Notes under the pieces: model-generated
Seen by the model: only the letters and a program-made list of their open reading frames with translations
What the model was told of the DNA's origin: nothing
The model's database searches: none
Made by a program: the position numbers and the translations under genes
Shown here: positions 1 to 6,610 of the stretch, in pieces
Layout: each line of letters starts with the position of its first letter
Position numbering within the stretch: position 1 is the first letter of the stretch
Assembly (NCBI GenBank): GCA_964478625.1
Contig: CAYZJH010000053.1
Coordinates: 1 to 24,469 of the forward strand
Source of the DNA: SKZT01 sp964478625
Lineage (GTDB): Bacteria > Desulfobacterota > Desulfobacteria > Desulfobacterales > SKZT01
Reading direction: 5' to 3'
Length of the DNA stretch: 24,469 nt

Positions 1-304
1 TTTTAATATATCTTCCGTAAGTGATTCAACAGCAGGTTTTTGGCTAGCAGATAAATATCAAGGTGTCAAGAGCATTGGGATACAAAAGAAAACCGTTTTT
101 ATTTTTTAAAAGAGATGTTAAAACAAGTATCGGCTTAAGGGTGGCTGAACCAGGAATTTGGAATTCCAACCGCTTGAAAGATCATGATGGGTCATATCTG
201 AAAAATGGGACAGGAGTTGCTGTCAGGCACCGCCGGGTTAACAGCGAAGAAATTAATTGGTTTAATATGAAAAATAGTCTGGGGATTTCAGATCAGGAGA
301 GGCA
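1..304. other. Left-edge region with no supported gene
   Basis: I see no convincing gene here. A GTG-initiated frame from 63 to 314 has no ribosome binding site and no recognisable composition, and it runs into the start of the lipoprotein gene. The only clear signal is the AGGAGAGG Shine-Dalgarno at about 296-303 that serves the gene starting at 305. A promoter for that gene probably lies in this stretch, but I cannot point to one with confidence. Confidence 0.5.
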
Positions 305-1300
305 ATGGCCATGATGTTCATGTCATTAAATGCGTTAAAGAACTTTCGGATTTTTATCAGGATATTTCTTTTTTTGATTATTTGGGCAACTGTGACAGGG
401 TGCTCGACTGTGAAGGATGTCAAAGATGCGACGGTTCGGGCATCCAAAGCGACTGTGAGTGCAACCACAAAGATAGTTCCGTATATGGGAGGTCCGGATA
501 GCGGAATTATCAGAAGAGTAGCCCTGATTCAATTTAAAAATGAGACTATTTTTGAAAAATTCCCCATGGAGAAATATTTTGAAGAAATGATAGTTAAATT
601 TTTTTCCGGGTCATGTACAGGAGTCCGATTGGTGCTTCCCGGAAGTAATGATTTTCCCGAAAAATTGGGAACCCTGACATTTTCGCCGAGTTCTGACATT
701 TTGGCAACGGTTGAAAAGGGAAGGGGAGCAGGTTTGAATGCAATTTTAACCGGTGGAATTTTAAATTTAAGCCTGGCTCAGGAAGACGAGGGGATTTTGT
801 GGTTTCGGGAAACCAAAGAAAGACTTCAGATACAGTTTTCCCTGGAAATTTTTGACATGGAAACCGGGGCTAAAATTTTTGATGATCGGTTTATTCACGA
901 GATCAAAGACATGGCACCGGAGGAAATTGAGGCATTCAAGACCGGTCGGCCGGCGCTTTTCCCAACTTTAACCAAAAGCCTTGATCAGCTGGCAAGAGAT
1001 ATTGCCCTGAAAATGTGTGATGCAATCATGGCCCAGCCATGGTCCGGCTATGTGGTCTCTGTGGATGGCAACCGGGTGTATTTAGCATTTGGAAAAGAGA
1101 TTGGTATCAGAAGCGGTGAAGTTCTTGAAGTGTATGAAACCGGAAAAATTTTTGAAAATTTGAAGGGAGAGAAATTTATCCTTCCAGGCAAGAAAATCGG
1201 AGAAATCAAGGTCACTCAGATGGAAGCGAAAAATTCCATGGCCGAAATCATCTCCGGAGAAAATATTCAGACCGGAAATCCGGTCAAGTTCAAAAAATAG
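305..1300 (+). CDS. CsgG/FlgT-like outer-membrane lipoprotein
   Basis: Predicted lipoprotein of 331 aa. A hydrophobic segment at residues 16-31 ends in the lipobox VTGC, with Cys33 as the acylation site. The mature part begins with a linker and then a stretch (about 60-235) that opens RRVALIQFKNET. This resembles the CsgG/GNA1162-type fold, in which a strand reading 'vaVlpF.N.t' starts an anticodon-binding-like domain. The last 80 residues (SGYVVSVDGNRVYLAFGKE, GIRSGEVLEVYETG, IGEIKVTQM, IQTGNPVKF) match the pattern of the FlgT C-terminal beta domain, a module shared by envelope proteins inside and outside flagella. The start at 305 is chosen because AGGAG lies 5-9 nt upstream; ATGs at 311, 314 and 320 are also in frame. 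No flagellar or curli genes are nearby, so the exact role is unknown. It ends 12 bp before the convergent dusB gene, with no obvious terminator between them. Confidence 0.72.
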   Translation: MAMMFMSLNALKNFRIFIRIFLFLIIWATVTGCSTVKDVKDATVRASKATVSATTKIVPYMGGPDSGIIRRVALIQFKNETIFEKFPMEKYFEEMIVKFFSGSCTGVRLVLPGSNDFPEKLGTLTFSPSSDILATVEKGRGAGLNAILTGGILNLSLAQEDEGILWFRETKERLQIQFSLEIFDMETGAKIFDDRFIHEIKDMAPEEIEAFKTGRPALFPTLTKSLDQLARDIALKMCDAIMAQPWSGYVVSVDGNRVYLAFGKEIGIRSGEVLEVYETGKIFENLKGEKFILPGKKIGEIKVTQMEAKNSMAEIISGENIQTGNPVKFKK

Positions 1301-1312
1301 CGTTGGTGTTGA

Positions 1313-2290
1313 TCATTTTAATATCAATGTTTTTAGCTCTTTGTGGTAGGAATCGATAATATCCAAGGCCTCGGATTCGGTTGTCAGATTTTTGATCGAT
1401 TCACGAAACCGGCAGTTATGGGGAAGGCCTTTAACAAACCATCCCAACCGGCTTCGCATGGTACGCATGGCGTGCCTTTCCCCGAGGTATTCAACAGATT
1501 TCCTAAGGTATTTTCGAATGGCTCCGATTTGTTGGTCCGGATTAATTTCCGGGGGTGTTTCACCCTTAAGAGCCAGTGCCGTCTGAGTCAGCAAAAACGG
1601 ATTGCCAATGGCGGATCTTCCAATCATCACCGCATCACACCCCGTTTCCCGAGTCATCTTGACTGCATCCTGCCAGGAATTAATATCCCCATTTCCGATT
1701 ACCGGTATGGTGACGGCTTGTTTTATGATGGCGATCAAGGACCAGTCGGCCACACCACGAAAACCTTGTGATGCCGTCCGGGGATGAACCGCAATGGCAT
1801 CCACCCCTTCAGATTCAGCAATTTTTGCAATTTCAACCGCTTGCTTTCCGGAGCTATCCCACCCGCTTCTGATTTTTATGGTCAGTGGAATGTTGATTGC
1901 CTTTCGAACAGCCCTCAAGAGTATTCGGGCGTGCCCTGCATGTTTCATCAGCGCTACCCCTGCGCCGGTTTTAACCACTTTTTTGACGGAACAGCCGAAA
2001 TTAATGTCCAGGATATCCGCCCCCAGGGATTCGATCATGGAAGCAGCCTCGGCCATCACATGGGGATCGTGTCCAAACATCTGGACTGCCAGGGGTTTTT
2101 CATCAGGATGGCTGTCTAAAAGCTGGAAAGTTTTTCGGCTTGCCCGAATTAGACCGTTTGCGCTGACCATTTCGGAATAAACCAAAGAAGCGCCCGCAGC
2201 TTTGGCTAGAAGTCTGTGGGGTAGATTGGTAATTCCGGCCATAGGAGCGAGGATAACGCCATTTTTAATTGGAATCGAGTTGATGTTCAT
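1313..2290 (-). CDS. dusB: tRNA-dihydrouridine synthase, DusB/NifR3 type
   Basis: FMN-dependent enzyme that reduces specific uridines in the tRNA D-loop to dihydrouridine using NAD(P)H. The 325-aa product has the family signatures in order: APMAGIT at 15-21, VQMFG at about 69-73, the active-site segment DINFGC with catalytic Cys100, KIRSGW, VHPRTASQG with the conserved HPR, VIGNGDI, and the flavin phosphate-binding end VMIGRSAIGNPF. The usual GCP after the asparagine reads GCS here (Pro to Ser), a modest deviation next to the catalytic Cys. The start was moved from a longer frame (2452) to the ATG at 2290, because the 54 extra residues are unlike Dus proteins and lie antisense-free inside the upstream gene. 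The start lies inside the 3' end of the DUF1848 gene (26-nt overlap), which suggests translational coupling. Confidence 0.9.
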   Translation of the reverse strand: MNINSIPIKNGVILAPMAGITNLPHRLLAKAAGASLVYSEMVSANGLIRASRKTFQLLDSHPDEKPLAVQMFGHDPHVMAEAASMIESLGADILDINFGCSVKKVVKTGAGVALMKHAGHARILLRAVRKAINIPLTIKIRSGWDSSGKQAVEIAKIAESEGVDAIAVHPRTASQGFRGVADWSLIAIIKQAVTIPVIGNGDINSWQDAVKMTRETGCDAVMIGRSAIGNPFLLTQTALALKGETPPEINPDQQIGAIRKYLRKSVEYLGERHAMRTMRSRLGWFVKGLPHNCRFRESIKNLTTESEALDIIDSYHKELKTLILK

Positions 2291-3179
2291 TGTCTGGTTT
2301 TTTCGCGGTTTCACCGGGGTTGGCATAACAAAACATGCAGTTGTGATAACAGGGCTGATGACGATAGGAACCGATATCCACAGATGTTCCACATCCGCAA
2401 CCCAATTGGGTCCGCTGTCCTGCGTCTTTACGAAACGATAGGTTCGAACCAAATAATTTTGCCAAATATTTATTGGGAATACAAGAGCTTTGCTCTATTC
2501 CGGAATCGGTTGGAAGGCATGCATGCAATGATTTCTCACAACAGGTGAATAAAGTTATATTGCGTCTTTTAAGATTGCCGGCCATTTCCTGTAAAATGGT
2601 TACTTTGGTTTCAAGAGGTGGGTCAATAAAAGAAAATCCCGGAAAGCGTGCTGATCTCTTTTGAACTTTTGGATAAATATCCATAAAACTAGTAATGCAG
2701 GTCCGGATACCCAACTCTGAAACCGCATCTGCAATTTTTAAAAAATCATGGCGGTTATGGAAAATTTTTCCATCTCCAAGGCGATAATAACAGATTGGGT
2801 CAAATCTCCAGAAAATAGTATCAGGACCGACCAGTTGGGTTAAATTTTCCAATTGGACCAACCTGTGCTCAAGACTGGGAAGACAAGGTTCAAGAAGAAG
2901 ATCCTGGGAATTGATCGTATAGTTGAAAAACAAATGATAACCAAGTTCCCTGAGGCCTTGTATGAATTTACCCCGGATCAGATGGGTAAAATCCTTGGAC
3001 CAGAACACGATGGAGTGAACCTTGTCCGGGGTAGACGGTACCCTGGTTTTTTTCCGGTTAAAAGGGTTGACGACATCAAAATATCCCCTCTGGATAGCTT
3101 GCATGAAGTCATCCATGTAAAACGCAGGGATGTCTGTACGACGAGATGCCGATATGACGATTTTCTTGTTAGGTATCAT
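2265..3179 (-). CDS. DUF1848 family protein (radical-SAM-like Cys motif)
   Basis: 304-aa member of the DUF1848 family. The N-terminus carries the family hallmark ISASRRTDIPAFY, and the protein runs through VNPFNRK, IVFWSKD, LFFNYTIN and FWRFDPI. It ends in a cysteine-rich stretch, CGCGTSVDIGSY followed by CYHNCMFCYANP, which is typical of the family and resembles an Fe-S cluster-binding site. The family is often described as radical-SAM-like, but its reaction is not established. ATG at 3179 is the natural start because the family begins right at this sequence; a Shine-Dalgarno is not obvious upstream. The 3' end overlaps dusB by 26 nt, so the two are very probably co-transcribed. Its upstream region (from about 3200) consists of degenerate repeat sequence, so its promoter may lie in or have been replaced by that repeat. 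Confidence 0.85.
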   Translation of the reverse strand: MIPNKKIVISASRRTDIPAFYMDDFMQAIQRGYFDVVNPFNRKKTRVPSTPDKVHSIVFWSKDFTHLIRGKFIQGLRELGYHLFFNYTINSQDLLLEPCLPSLEHRLVQLENLTQLVGPDTIFWRFDPICYYRLGDGKIFHNRHDFLKIADAVSELGIRTCITSFMDIYPKVQKRSARFPGFSFIDPPLETKVTILQEMAGNLKRRNITLFTCCEKSLHACLPTDSGIEQSSCIPNKYLAKLFGSNLSFRKDAGQRTQLGCGCGTSVDIGSYRHQPCYHNCMFCYANPGETAKKPDNEHQLDSN

Positions 3180-3377
3180 TATTAGCGCTTTTGAACAGGA
3201 CCTGAACGATAAAATCCTCTCCCGCCCGGCCCATTGGCATCAAGTTAACATTCTGTTCATTACCGGCATCATCGTCCAAAAAAAGTCGCCTGCCAGTCAT
3301 TCTGGGAAAGCCACTCGCGGCGGCATGATGCTGCAAAAGAAAATAGTTCCCGATAAGGTGATTGAAATCAGGGCGAC

Positions 3378-3472
3378 CGAAGAATCTCTTTTCCAGAGAC
3401 CGGTCCGGTCATCAAATCCGACTTGGACCTGAAATAAGAGAGACCGTGCCGGTGTGAAGGAAAGATTCATCA
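3378..3472 (+). repeat. 95-bp dispersed element, copy A
   Basis: Aligned by eye without gaps, this stretch is identical at 72 of 95 positions (about 76%) to the reverse complement of 7829-7923. It opens with CGAAGAATCT and closes with AGATTCATCA, a decayed inverted copy of its own start. In copy B the two ends are a perfect inverted repeat. Similarity continues more weakly beyond 3472 for about 28 nt (19 of 28). Confidence 0.65.
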
Positions 3473-3572
3473 ACGGCCATGGAGAAGGTGCCGGTTAACC
3501 ATTGATGATATTGACCTCTTCAAGGTGGCAATCTTTCCTAAAATGATCCATTTCAATTGCGGAAATCGCGTA

Positions 3573-3694
3573 CCGTCATTCCAGCGAAAGCTGGAATCCG
3601 TTTTTATAGCTGTCTCCTATGGATAGCACCTGATGGCTTCGCTTTGTGACCGGTTCCCGGTTCAAGCCCGGTTCAAGCTTCACCGGAATGACGG
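3573..3694. repeat. MITE-like palindromic repeat (CCGTCATTCC ends)
   Basis: 122-bp unit bounded by CCGTCATTCCAGCGAA on the left and TTCACCGGAATGACGG on the right, which are inverted repeats matching at 14 of 16 positions. Just inside the left end lies a perfect hairpin, TTCCAGC-GAAA-GCTGGAA (3579-3596), with a GNRA-type tetraloop. The 'GTCATTCC..GAAAGC..GGAAT' signature is a widespread intergenic repeat type in proteobacterial genomes. It lies just 3' of the TPR lipoprotein gene (minus strand) and could also act as a transcript-end structure. Half of a similar motif (CCGTTATTCCGG) occurs at about 7711-7722. Confidence 0.65.
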
Positions 3695-3734
3695 GTGTTT
3701 GCCGTCTTAATCGTTCAGTTTAGGTCATCATGAA

Positions 3735-4220
3735 TTATTGATGATCTTTTGGTTTCTGGGCCGACATGATTTTTTCAAGAGTGTCCAGGTAGGCACTTCG
3801 ATCTTTTGGCGGTGCCAGATCCAAAGCTTTTCGAGCCAGGTTTTCGGCCTCGGTCAAATCCGCATCACCCTGCTCGTAATATAACCATGCCAGATTATTA
3901 TAGGCACGGGGATCTTCCGGCATTTTCTTAATGGCCTTATGGTAAAAGGTTTCTGCATCCTTAAATTTTTTTTGCCGGTAAGCAATATTGCCCAAATACA
4001 GATATGCTTCAGGCAAATCATGGGCCGCCGCCTTCCGGTATTGTGATTCGGCAAGTTCCAATTGATTTCGACTTTCATAGGAAACGCCCAGGTGCAAGTG
4101 CTCTTGAGGAGTCAGCGGGTCTTTTAAAACGACAATTTGCGGAATACTGCAACCTGCTAAAAAAAAGAGGGTGCATATTGAAAATAGAATGAAATCGGTT
4201 TTATTTTTAATAAAATTCAT
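3735..4220 (-). CDS. TPR-repeat lipoprotein (PA2778 C-terminal part)
   Basis: 161-aa lipoprotein with signal peptide and lipobox LAGC (Cys24). It is followed by about three tetratricopeptide repeats (roughly 39-72, 73-106, 107-143) with the classic small/aromatic spacing, for example AYLYLGNIAYRQKKFKDAET and AYNNLAWLYYEQGD. TPR units bind other proteins, so this is probably an envelope scaffold partner of the peptidase encoded just upstream. Its ATG overlaps the stop of that gene by 4 nt (TTATGA), implying translational coupling. In Pseudomonas-type PA2778 proteins a C39-like peptidase and TPRs are found in one polypeptide. Here the two halves are separate, each with its own lipobox. Last gene of its operon; repeat sequence follows. 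Confidence 0.8.
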   Translation of the reverse strand: MNFIKNKTDFILFSICTLFFLAGCSIPQIVVLKDPLTPQEHLHLGVSYESRNQLELAESQYRKAAAHDLPEAYLYLGNIAYRQKKFKDAETFYHKAIKKMPEDPRAYNNLAWLYYEQGDADLTEAENLARKALDLAPPKDRSAYLDTLEKIMSAQKPKDHQ

Positions 4221-4861
4221 AAGTTGTTTTCAGGGAGGATTCGAAGAGTCCAAAATTGTGCACGGCTCCATTGATTTTGGAAACGATTCCATGGAACCCG
4301 CTTGTTTTGATGGGCCCCGGAATTGACAATCACACCCTTTGATTCATATCCCACGACCACCAGATAGTGGTGTTTATGAACCGGCCCAAAGCCTAAATCG
4401 ACCATGACAATCAAGGGATGGTCGTTATCAATATTCTTACGAAGATCGTTCATGTCTCCGGCATACCATTGGGAGATAAACCCCAGTTCTCTGGCAAATA
4501 GGGCCATATCAATGGAAAGGGTTCCCCTGACTTTTTGCTGAAAGATCTTATCGGCAATTAGTAACGGAGAAATGTTTTTACCATAGTAATTCAACACACC
4601 TGCAAGGGAGGACGGGCCGCATTGAAAATCGTTCTGTGGGAAAAAAGGAACATCCTCAATGAGCTGATATGGCAGGATTTCCTGATTGTCCGGGGCGTTG
4701 TGCTTTTTAATGGTGGAACAGGATAAAAGAAAAAGCAATACTACACACCCGATACAAGCAGAAAAACAGGCACGATAAGATCCTCGTCCGGGTGGCTGCA
4801 AAAAATGCTTTATCGCATCCGAGTATTCTGAATAAAAATATAAATTGTTTTTGGACTCCAA
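4217..4861 (-). CDS. C39-like cysteine peptidase lipoprotein, PA2778 family
   Basis: 214-aa predicted secreted lipoprotein with a papain-like C39 (double-glycine peptidase-type) domain. Catalytic residues are visible: Cys81 in DFQCGPSS, His165 in HHYLVVVGY, and the third residue Asn180 in VIVNSGA; the Gln before Cys fits the oxyanion hole. The lipobox LLSC puts the lipid on Cys48. No ATG or GTG is available in the first half. The longest frame starts at TTG 4861, with AGGGG about 10 nt upstream. A second TTG at 4801 would give a more normal signal peptide (n-region GRGSYR), so the start is uncertain. The family is found beside PA2779-type proteins, as here. Substrate unknown. It is preceded by the PA2779-like gene (51-bp gap) and overlaps the TPR gene by 4 nt. 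Confidence 0.8.
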   Translation of the reverse strand: MESKNNLYFYSEYSDAIKHFLQPPGRGSYRACFSACIGCVVLLFLLSCSTIKKHNAPDNQEILPYQLIEDVPFFPQNDFQCGPSSLAGVLNYYGKNISPLLIADKIFQQKVRGTLSIDMALFARELGFISQWYAGDMNDLRKNIDNDHPLIVMVDLGFGPVHKHHYLVVVGYESKGVIVNSGAHQNKRVPWNRFQNQWSRAQFWTLRILPENNL

Positions 4862-4912
4862 AAAGTTAATCCCCTGTCCCTCGACCCATCCTCCTGGATG
4901 TTCAGCCCATGA

Positions 4913-5314
4913 TTAACGAATGACAATTTGTTTGTGCGTAAGTTTTAAGATCAAAATCACCAGCAGCACAATCACCAGGATAGCGATCACAACTCCCAGT
5001 CCATCACCTCCGGTGGTCAGGGTGTTGATTTGGCCTGCCAGCTGGTGGATTTCTTCATCCGAAAGACTTGAAAGTCTTGCCTGAACTTCTTCGGGAGAAT
5101 ATCCTAGTGCTTCAAGACGGTTTTGTACGGCTTTGGTTTCCAGAAATTGGCGGATTGTTTCAAGATCTCCGGATTGAAATTGCTGATCCATTGATTCGAA
5201 GGAGTGAATAAATGCAGCATCCACCCTGGGCACCATTGCTAAAATTCCCATCAAGACGACCATCACCAGAGCAGTGTGTTTAAAAATAGCCAGGTACTTG
5301 AAATTTCTGATCAT
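4913..5314 (-). CDS. PA2779-family small membrane protein
   Basis: 133-aa protein with an N-terminal hydrophobic signal or anchor (about 12-33, ending near VDA), a soluble helical middle, and a C-terminal transmembrane segment (about 105-125, rich in Val/Ile/Leu) followed by a basic tail. The middle carries the family signature LEALGYSPEEVQARLSSLSD and the following LAGQIN segment before a Gly-rich turn, as in proteins annotated PA2779/DUF6627. Function is not known. Its constant association with the C39-like PA2778 peptidase suggests it is a substrate, anchor or partner of that protease. Strong AAGGAGG Shine-Dalgarno 6 nt before ATG 5314. First gene of a three-gene operon (minus strand). Confidence 0.8.
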   Translation of the reverse strand: MIRNFKYLAIFKHTALVMVVLMGILAMVPRVDAAFIHSFESMDQQFQSGDLETIRQFLETKAVQNRLEALGYSPEEVQARLSSLSDEEIHQLAGQINTLTTGGDGLGVVIAILVIVLLVILILKLTHKQIVIR

Positions 5315-5655
5315 TTTTTTCCTCCTTAACGCTTAGGGTTTAATGGAAAAGATACTGCTGGTTTTCTACAATATTTACTCCGAAAAACCGGCATGGTTTC
5401 ATAAAAAACCAGTGCCACCTTTAAGATATCATTGAATTACATTAAGGAACATTTCAAATCAACAAAAAATTGTGGAAAATAAACCGTTCACCCCCATGAT
5501 AGGATTGAAAAAAGGTGTGAAATGAATGGATCGAAGTGAAGTCGAATAAAGTAATTATTAAAAAAAAACAGGGGCTTGCATAAACCGATCAGGTAGTGAG
5601 CAAACCCCCATCGAGTAAATGACAGGTAAAAATCGGGTTTAACCAATAGAGGCCC
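5315..5655. other. Intergenic region: promoter side of PA2779 operon and bfr terminator
   Basis: No gene is visible. The part next to 5314 must hold the promoter of the PA2779-type operon, but no clear -35/-10 pair stands out. An 8-bp inverted repeat, CTGGTTTT (5358-5365) / AAAACCAG (5405-5412), flanks a 39-nt AT-rich spacer and might be an operator. The other end holds the terminator of the bacterioferritin operon, listed separately. Confidence 0.4.
5558..5608 (-). terminator. Rho-independent terminator after bacterioferritin
   Basis: On the minus strand a GGGGTTTGC / GCAAGCCCC stem (9 pairs, one G-U; plus-strand arms 5600-5608 and 5571-5579) is followed by TGTTTTTTTT. The 20-nt loop is longer than ideal, but the GC-rich base and the U-tract are convincing. 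It lies 47 nt past the bfr stop codon. Confidence 0.65.
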
Positions 5656-6192
5656 TTATTCTGCAGTTCCAACAGCAAAACCCTTAGGAGTTAAACCGGT
5701 TGAAGACGGTGTTCCGGCCTTCTGGGCGAGATAGGTATCGCCGAGTTTTTGGATATGGTCATGGACACTGTCGAAATAATTAAAGTGAATCTGTTCTTCA
5801 TCGATGATTGTTTCAAAAAGTTTCGCGCTGATGCTGTCACCGTTTTCCCGACATACGGCCAGAAACTGGTTGTATTTATCAATGGTATCGTCCTCAAGAT
5901 CGGCATCGAAAGGAAATATTACTTCCACCTTTTGTCCTTTCTCGACCTTGCCGTCGGGTTCTGTTGTGGGTTCACCACCTAGTTCCTTAATCCGCTCTGC
6001 AAACATTTCTCCATGTCGCATTTCATCAATGGCGATCAGTTTAATTTTGCCGGCCAATTCTCCGTAGTCCTTATCGTCAAGATTATAATGCTGGTTCATA
6101 TATTGCGTAATGGCCAGCAATTCCATGGATCTGGCTTTGTTGAGTACTTCAATCACATTGTTTCTTTTTTCTTCCCTGGATTTTTGCACCAT
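5656..6192 (-). CDS. bfr: Bacterioferritin (diiron, heme-ligand Met present)
   Basis: 178-aa ferritin-like protein that oxidises Fe(II) at a diiron site and stores iron inside a 24-mer shell; in anaerobes it also protects against oxygen. Aligned with E. coli Bfr from memory, all ferroxidase ligands are present with a constant offset of 6: Glu24, Glu57, His60, Glu100, Glu133 and His136. The heme-ligand Met52 equivalent is Met58 (in IDEMRHGEMF), so intersubunit heme is expected. The C-terminal 20 residues extend past the four-helix bundle. AAGGAGAG Shine-Dalgarno 6 nt before ATG 6192. Second gene after a 60-aa ORF (29-bp gap), sharing its promoter and ended by the hairpin at 5558-5608. Confidence 0.92.
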   Translation of the reverse strand: MVQKSREEKRNNVIEVLNKARSMELLAITQYMNQHYNLDDKDYGELAGKIKLIAIDEMRHGEMFAERIKELGGEPTTEPDGKVEKGQKVEVIFPFDADLEDDTIDKYNQFLAVCRENGDSISAKLFETIIDEEQIHFNYFDSVHDHIQKLGDTYLAQKAGTPSSTGLTPKGFAVGTAE

Positions 6193-6221
6193 TCTTTCTC
6201 TCCTTATTTGGGGATAATGGG

Positions 6222-6404
6222 TTAAGGTTCAACGATTTTGATGTTTCCGATATAGCGATTCACGGTTGCGTCATCCACGCAGTTTTCCAGTTCTTCCTCA
6301 CTGACATCTCCGGGATTTTTCAACGCATCTATCGGGCATACAAAATCATTGCCGGCATAATCTTTTACCCTGACATATACACTATCACTCGATTTTTCAC
6401 TCAT
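6222..6404 (-). CDS. Small acidic conserved-type protein upstream of bfr
   Basis: 60-aa soluble acidic protein with no signal peptide and a single Cys pair spaced far apart (VCPIDAL and ENCVDD). I do not recognise the family. The evidence that it is a real gene is good: GGGAGG Shine-Dalgarno 8 nt before ATG 6404, a well-formed promoter about 50 nt upstream, and tight spacing to bfr (17 bp between its stop and the bfr Shine-Dalgarno region). The promoter position makes it the first gene of the iron-storage transcript. It could be a bacterioferritin partner, but no sequence feature shows that; it does not look like a Bfd [2Fe-2S] ferredoxin, which needs four cysteines. Confidence 0.7.
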   Translation of the reverse strand: MSEKSSDSVYVRVKDYAGNDFVCPIDALKNPGDVSEEELENCVDDATVNRYIGNIKIVEP

Positions 6405-6455
6405 CGGTTTTTCCTCCCAATTAATCGGTTAATATACATGGTGTCTTGATTCATG

Positions 6456-6483
6456 ATATTAATAATGGCCTTTCGGATGTCAA
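6456..6483 (-). promoter_or_regulatory. Sigma-70-type promoter of the 60-aa ORF/bfr operon
   Basis: On the minus strand a perfect TTGACA (plus 6478-6483) is followed, after a 16-nt spacer, by TAATAT (plus 6456-6461). It lies about 52 nt upstream of the ATG at 6404, in the right place for an operon promoter. No Fur-like GATAATGATAATCATTATC box is evident. Confidence 0.5.
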
Positions 6484-6610
6484 TATGAGATTAGTTTCTC
6501 TTCCGATTGTGGGAATCAACCTGACTAGTTGCTGGAAATCCTTTTTTTATTGTTTTTTTGAGGCAGCCGGCCAAGGGTCTTTTCGTTATGCAAAAAAAGT
6601 TATCTTTCAC

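Larger units (their letters stand above)
3200..3725. repeat. Composite repeat block with inverted ends
   Basis: Gene-free stretch whose two ends are imperfect inverted copies. The left end at 3200 reads ACCTGAACGATAAAATCC. The right end at 3699-3725 is TTGCCGTCTTAATCGTTCAG followed by TTTAGGT, whose complement reads ACCTAAACTGAACGATTAAG. Both ends also occur near 7679-7706. A 19-nt block at 3230-3248 (CCCATTGGCATCAAGTTAA) recurs with 18 of 19 identities at 7729-7747. Inside the block lie a 95-bp element (3378-3472) and a palindromic repeat (3573-3694), listed separately. No coding potential is visible; the short frame 3130-3432 on the plus strand is unlikely to be a gene. The reading as a decayed non-autonomous mobile element is an inference. 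Confidence 0.55.

Noticed and set aside
63..314. 83-aa GTG-initiated frame at the left edge
   Set aside because: No Shine-Dalgarno, no recognisable family or signal peptide, and it overlaps the well-supported start of the lipoprotein gene.
2291..2452. Longer dusB start giving 54 extra residues
   Set aside because: The extra part does not look like a Dus N-terminus and lies wholly inside the DUF1848 coding sequence; family members start near the APMAG motif.
3130..3432. 100-aa plus-strand frame
   Set aside because: It begins antisense to the DUF1848 start and runs through repeat sequence; its composition is not protein-like and there is no ribosome binding site.
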